NCBI RefSeq assembly: GCF_027595985.1
Contig: NC_073305.1
Span: forward strand, 81,276,474 to 81,340,473
Direction of reading: 5' to 3'
Source: Sorex araneus
Taxonomy: Eukaryota; Chordata; Mammalia; Eulipotyphla; Soricidae
DNA length: 64,000 bases
Shown in pieces: positions 58,395 through 64,000 of the stretch. How positions within the stretch are numbered: the first letter of the stretch is position 1; every line of letters starts with the position of its first letter. The notes beneath the pieces were generated by a model, which was not told the origin of the DNA, ran no database searches, and saw nothing but the letters and a program-made list of their open reading frames with translations. Position numbers and translations under genes: made by a program.

Positions 58395-58970
58395 GAGGCA
58401 AGAACCATTGTCTTTGTCTAACACTACCTGACCTTTGACCTGTTAGAAACATTCTTTAAACTCATTTGCATTATAATCCTTTGGCCTCTCTTGAATGAAT
58501 CTCTCTATGCATGACTTTATAACATCATATACTTGTATAGAAAATAAAATGTTGTATAGAGACATTGTTCAATTATTGGCATATTTTATTATATGATACT
58601 TCAGTCTTACTCTAGCTGTCATGTAATCCAGAATAAAAATTAATAGAACATAGAACATAATTTTACTGCTGTAGAAGATATTGGGGCAAGAACCATTGTG
58701 TTTGTCTAACACTACCTGACCTTTGACCTGTTAGAAACATTTTTAAAACTCATTTGCATTATAATCCTTTGGCCTCTCTTGAATGAATCTCTCTATGCAT
58801 GACTTTATAACATCATATATTTGTATAGAAAATAAAATGTTGTACAGAGACATTTTTTCAAGTATCAGCATATTTTATTATATGATACTTCAGTCTTACT
58901 CTAGCTGTCATGTAATCCAGAATAAAAATTAATAGAACATAGAACATAATTTTACTGCTGTAGAAGATAG
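58395..58970. repeat. Tandem duplication of a 288-bp unit
   Basis: Unit 1 (58395-58682) and unit 2 (58683-58970) are nearly identical end to end, both running from GGCAAGAACCATTGT to TACTGCTGTAGAAGATA, with only scattered substitutions. Confidence 0.95.
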
Positions 58971-59087
58971 TTCTGATGAACTACCATTTTACCTTACACT
59001 ATGAGTATATAGGTGCACTTAGTACTATGACTCCAAGTCAAGTTGGCCTCACTGGCCACTGCCTTACTTCATACTTCATAGCACAGG

Positions 59088-59253
59088 TTCATTTTTGGAA
59101 GATGGGAAGGGGGCACACCCAGAGATGCTCAGGATTTACTGCTGGCACTATTCTGGCAGTGCTTGGGGGACCACATGGGGTGCCCTACATGGAACCAGGG
59201 TTGGCTGTGTACAAGACAAGTACCTTGTCTGTTGTCCTATCCCTCCTGCTCCA
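59088..59253 (-). mobile_element. Type A-like SINE
   Basis: GGGCACACCCAGAGATGCTC antisense end and 'gtgcttgggggaccacatgg' body. Confidence 0.82.
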
Positions 59254-59394
59254 ATATATCAATGGTTCTTTATACTCTTGTTTCTGAACTATCAGAACAA
59301 CGAACAAGATCAGCATTAGCAGCACAATGAACATTTCAATGACATTTTAATATTACAATAAAAATTGATATTCTCCTTTGAAGGTAGGATCTCA

Positions 59395-59545
59395 AGCAGT
59401 ATAGGGAGCCCAGGGCGGCTCCTGGAGATGCTTGACTTGTTGGTGTGGTGCTGAAGACCACCAGGACTACATGTGGCAGTGCTTGGAGGACCATGTGATG
59501 TCAGAGACCAAACTCGGGTTTAGCACAAACAAACCAAGCACTCCA
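59395..59545 (-). mobile_element. Probable old SINE
   Basis: Antisense 'gtgcttggaggaccatgtga' and 'agaccaaactcgggttta' remain; the rest is diverged. Confidence 0.5.
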
Positions 59546-59571
59546 GCAGATGTAGCAGGTAGATTAGGGAA

Positions 59572-59654
59572 GCACCCCCACCCCCACCACACACACCACA
59601 CCCCCCCCACACACACACACCATCACCCCCCCCCCACACACACACACACACACA
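59572..59654. repeat. CCCCAC/CA-rich low-complexity tract
   Basis: Alternating runs of C and CA units. Confidence 0.9.
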
Positions 59655-59659
59655 TCCCA

Positions 59660-60600
59660 AGGCAATGAAATTTCTGAGAATAAAACCACCAGTCCTAAAT
59701 CGGACCCACCTTGTGGATACAGAAAGCAAAACCTGCTAAAAGCCTTCTCCAGCAGCAGGCCCTGAGGAGACCGAACCCCTTCCTACAGAACAGAAAGAGC
59801 CTGAGGGAAATTACTGAGAACCCTCAATTCCTTGCTTTAATTTGATTAACCCTCAGTTAGCACTGAGGGAGAAGACTGGACACACCCTCTGAGAGAAAAT
59901 CTAGCAGGAAAAAAAGGTCAAGAAAAGGAGATTCAGGGGCCAGAGCGATAGCACAGCCGGTAGGGCGTTTGCCTTGCATGCGGCCGACCCGGGTTTGATC
60001 CCCGGCATCCCATATGGTCCCCCAAGCACCGCCAGGAGTAATTCTTGAGTGCAAAGCCAGGAGTAACCCCTGAGCATCGCTGGGTGTGACCCAAAAAAAA
60101 AAAGAAAAAAAAAAAAAAAGAAAAGGAGATTCAAAGAAGACCACTCCCAACTCTACCCACTTAGCAACAATGCTAGCTACAGACTCTTATCTACCTAGAA
60201 AGCCCCACTTGGGGGCAGCTTAAAAAAAACCTATAAAAGCCACTTTGATCACATGCATCTCCCACATCTCCCCTCTTGAGATGTGTAGTCACCTATGTAA
60301 TGTTGATGTGTGTGTAGGGGCTTCTCCACCTTTGGGGAAGCCCATACTCTCTCTTGAATGCGTCCCTTATTATACTCTCTCCAACTTTCTCTCCAGATAA
60401 AACCTCCAGATAAAACCTGTTTTACTTCATTGCTTGTCTACTCCTGAAATTCTTTTCTGCAAGGCAAGACAAGAACCCAGTTAACCTTGGGTCCCGGGAT
60501 GGCAGAGGTGCATTGGGAGAAAGTGACCATCTTTCTCCTCCCTGCCTCACATAAGCCATTCATGGGGCCCACCAACATCACAGCAACTTTGAGCTAGCTG
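59660..60600 (+). mobile_element. Solo LTR-like segment, class I ERV type, interrupted by a SINE
   Basis: TATA-like CTATAAAAGCC at about 60231, tandem ATAAAACC signals at 60397-60417, then TTCTTTTCTGCAAGGCAAGA and GGGTCCCGGGATGGCAG near 60489-60505, the order seen in class I endogenous retroviral LTR ends. No internal retroviral gene remnant follows. The outer limits are not fixed. Confidence 0.45.
59936..60117 (+). mobile_element. Young type A SINE inside the LTR-like segment
   Basis: Near-consensus; flanked by a 16-bp perfect duplication AAGAAAAGGAGATTCA at 59920-59935 and 60118-60133. Confidence 0.96.
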
Positions 60601-61177
60601 TCCCACCCCAGGATAAATACTTTTATATTTAGGAATAAGTGTTAGGAATTCTTAGGTACATATTATATTTTGAAAACTCTTAATTTATATACTAATGTTG
60701 TTAACATTTTTTAGTCATTTCATTTGTATTTTGCATCTTGTCCATCTCCCTTTTGGTATAAAACTAATTTCATCATATCTAACCTGCTTCTAGTAAACAT
60801 TTTTTCACATAGAAATAGAGCCTTTTGTTTTAGACTCACAAAAAAATCATATAATGGTCAGATAATTATCATTCTACAAAAAAGAAAGATATGGTACAGA
60901 AATGTATATTTAACTCAGGGTTCCATGACTAACACCTGAGTAGGAGTAAGAGAAAATACTGGAAGGTGGTTGAAGGTCACAGAAAAGTTCTAGCCCATTA
61001 AGCAAACAACCCACAGAAGGGAGTCACTGGTAGGTTTTGGATGTTGTGCTGAGCTGCATACTAAGTTTAAGGAAACCTTGATTTTTTTCTCTTAAGCTGT
61101 CTGTGACATACAACTCTGATAACGTATACATTTGTAACTGAAACATTTATTTTTTCTCCCTACCTGATTCATCCTAG

Positions 61178-61434
61178 GACTGGAGCGATAGCACAGCAGG
61201 TAAGGTATTTGCCTTGCACGTGGCCGACCTGGATTTGACTCCTCCATTCCTCTCCGAGAGCCCGGTAAGCTACCAAGAGTATTCGTCTCACATGGCAGAG
61301 CCTGGCAAGCTACCCGTGGCATATTCATTCGATACGCCAAAAACAGTAACAAGTTTCACGATGGAGACATTATGGTGCCTGCTCGAGCAAATCGATAAAC
61401 ACTGGGAGGACAGTGCTACACACAGTGCTACTGA
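61178..61434 (+). mobile_element. Type B SINE
   Basis: GGACTGGAGCGATAGCACAG head and full body, with a small local duplication ATTCATTCGATA. Confidence 0.9.
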
Positions 61435-62163
61435 CATGCACTAACTATAGTAGTATTGCAGGAGCAGTTATGGTCAGTCTCTATGTTGGTCAATGGTTGT
61501 CAGGTTCAAATATTGAGTAATAAAGATGCTCAGATTCAAAGTTGAAAATAGAAAGGTTTATTAGAAAATTGAAGGGAAAGGAAAGAAAATCCTCAGGCAG
61601 GTAGGAGCTTAGTATAAGACTAAGTGAACTATGGCTACTCTTTTGGTTTTTGTTTGTTTTTGATGGGACTTTATTAAAAAAAAAAAAACAACTGGGTCTT
61701 TATGTTACTTGTGTGACAAGAATGTTACAAAGAATTCAGGGAAATTAAGGGTAAGGTTTCTTTGAATGAATCCTGGGTTCTTTGCATGCTTTGATTGACA
61801 AGAATGTTACAGAGAATGCGAAGATTGTACAGAGTAGTGTGGCCATTTGCCTTAGGTATTTCCCATGATCTTAGTTTTCCCTGAGCCAATGCTGTGGGGC
61901 AGAATTTTGTGGTCTTGAGGAATTATAGGAATGCTTAAAAATGTAAGACAGGACCTTAGGGATGAGGAGAGTATTAGGTCTATAGGGACAAATGGCTAGA
62001 GGAAACTGAGGGTCCCTCTTTTAGTGATCATGATGTAACTGCACAGTCATAAAACAACCCTGGCAAAAATTTCATGAAGCTGGAATTTCATGTAATCACG
62101 TAGTGAGTGAGGCAGGGAAAAAGGATAATACAGAATTTCCCAGATGCCATATTTTCCACATAG

Positions 62164-64000
<1,837 letters not shown>

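Overview
The window is mammalian genomic DNA, most likely from a shrew (Sorex or a close relative). Intron-split genes with GT/AG junctions are separated by long non-coding stretches. Dozens of copies of a tRNA-headed SINE that I recognise as the shrew family are spread over both strands (box B close to GGTTCGATTCC). Older MIR and L2 relics, L1-type 3' ends and many (CA), (CT), (GAAA), (CCTT) and (CTT) arrays fill much of the rest. There is no sign of prokaryotic or viral gene organisation, no operon and no CRISPR array.

Two protein-coding genes are supported, and both run off the window. On the minus strand, positions 73-13210 hold coding exons 2-8 of PLA2G7 (lipoprotein-associated phospholipase A2 / plasma PAF acetylhydrolase). 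They encode the first 258 residues in seven exons that join in frame. The exons carrying the catalytic serine, aspartate and histidine lie beyond the left edge. A CpG-rich block at about 32.3-32.8 kb is the likely PLA2G7 promoter and non-coding exon 1, giving a first intron of about 19 kb. On the plus strand, 62176-63534 holds the first two coding exons of ANKRD66, a small ankyrin-repeat protein; its 3' part lies beyond the right edge. The tail-to-left / head-to-right order PLA2G7(-) ANKRD66(+) matches what I know of the mammalian chromosome 6p12-type locus.

Layout: 1-13.2 kb is PLA2G7 exons 8 to 2 with their introns; 13.2-32.5 kb is PLA2G7 intron 1; 32.3-32.8 kb is the CpG island; 33-62 kb is intergenic and made largely of repeats; 62.2-64 kb is ANKRD66. 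Repeat names used below: type A SINE is a tRNA head plus a short body and A-rich tail (about 180 bp). Type B has the same head but a longer body and no A-tail (about 250 bp). Type C is type B with an extra segment of about 85 bp. 'Old' copies are diverged relatives.

I found no new gene system. The most interesting signals are in the repeats: a SINE with a twin-priming-like internal inversion inside a perfect 12-bp target duplication, a near-perfect 90-bp palindrome made from SINE sequence, the type B SINE that lacks a poly(A) tail, a composite retroposon of about 600 bp present twice, and a 288-bp tandem duplication.
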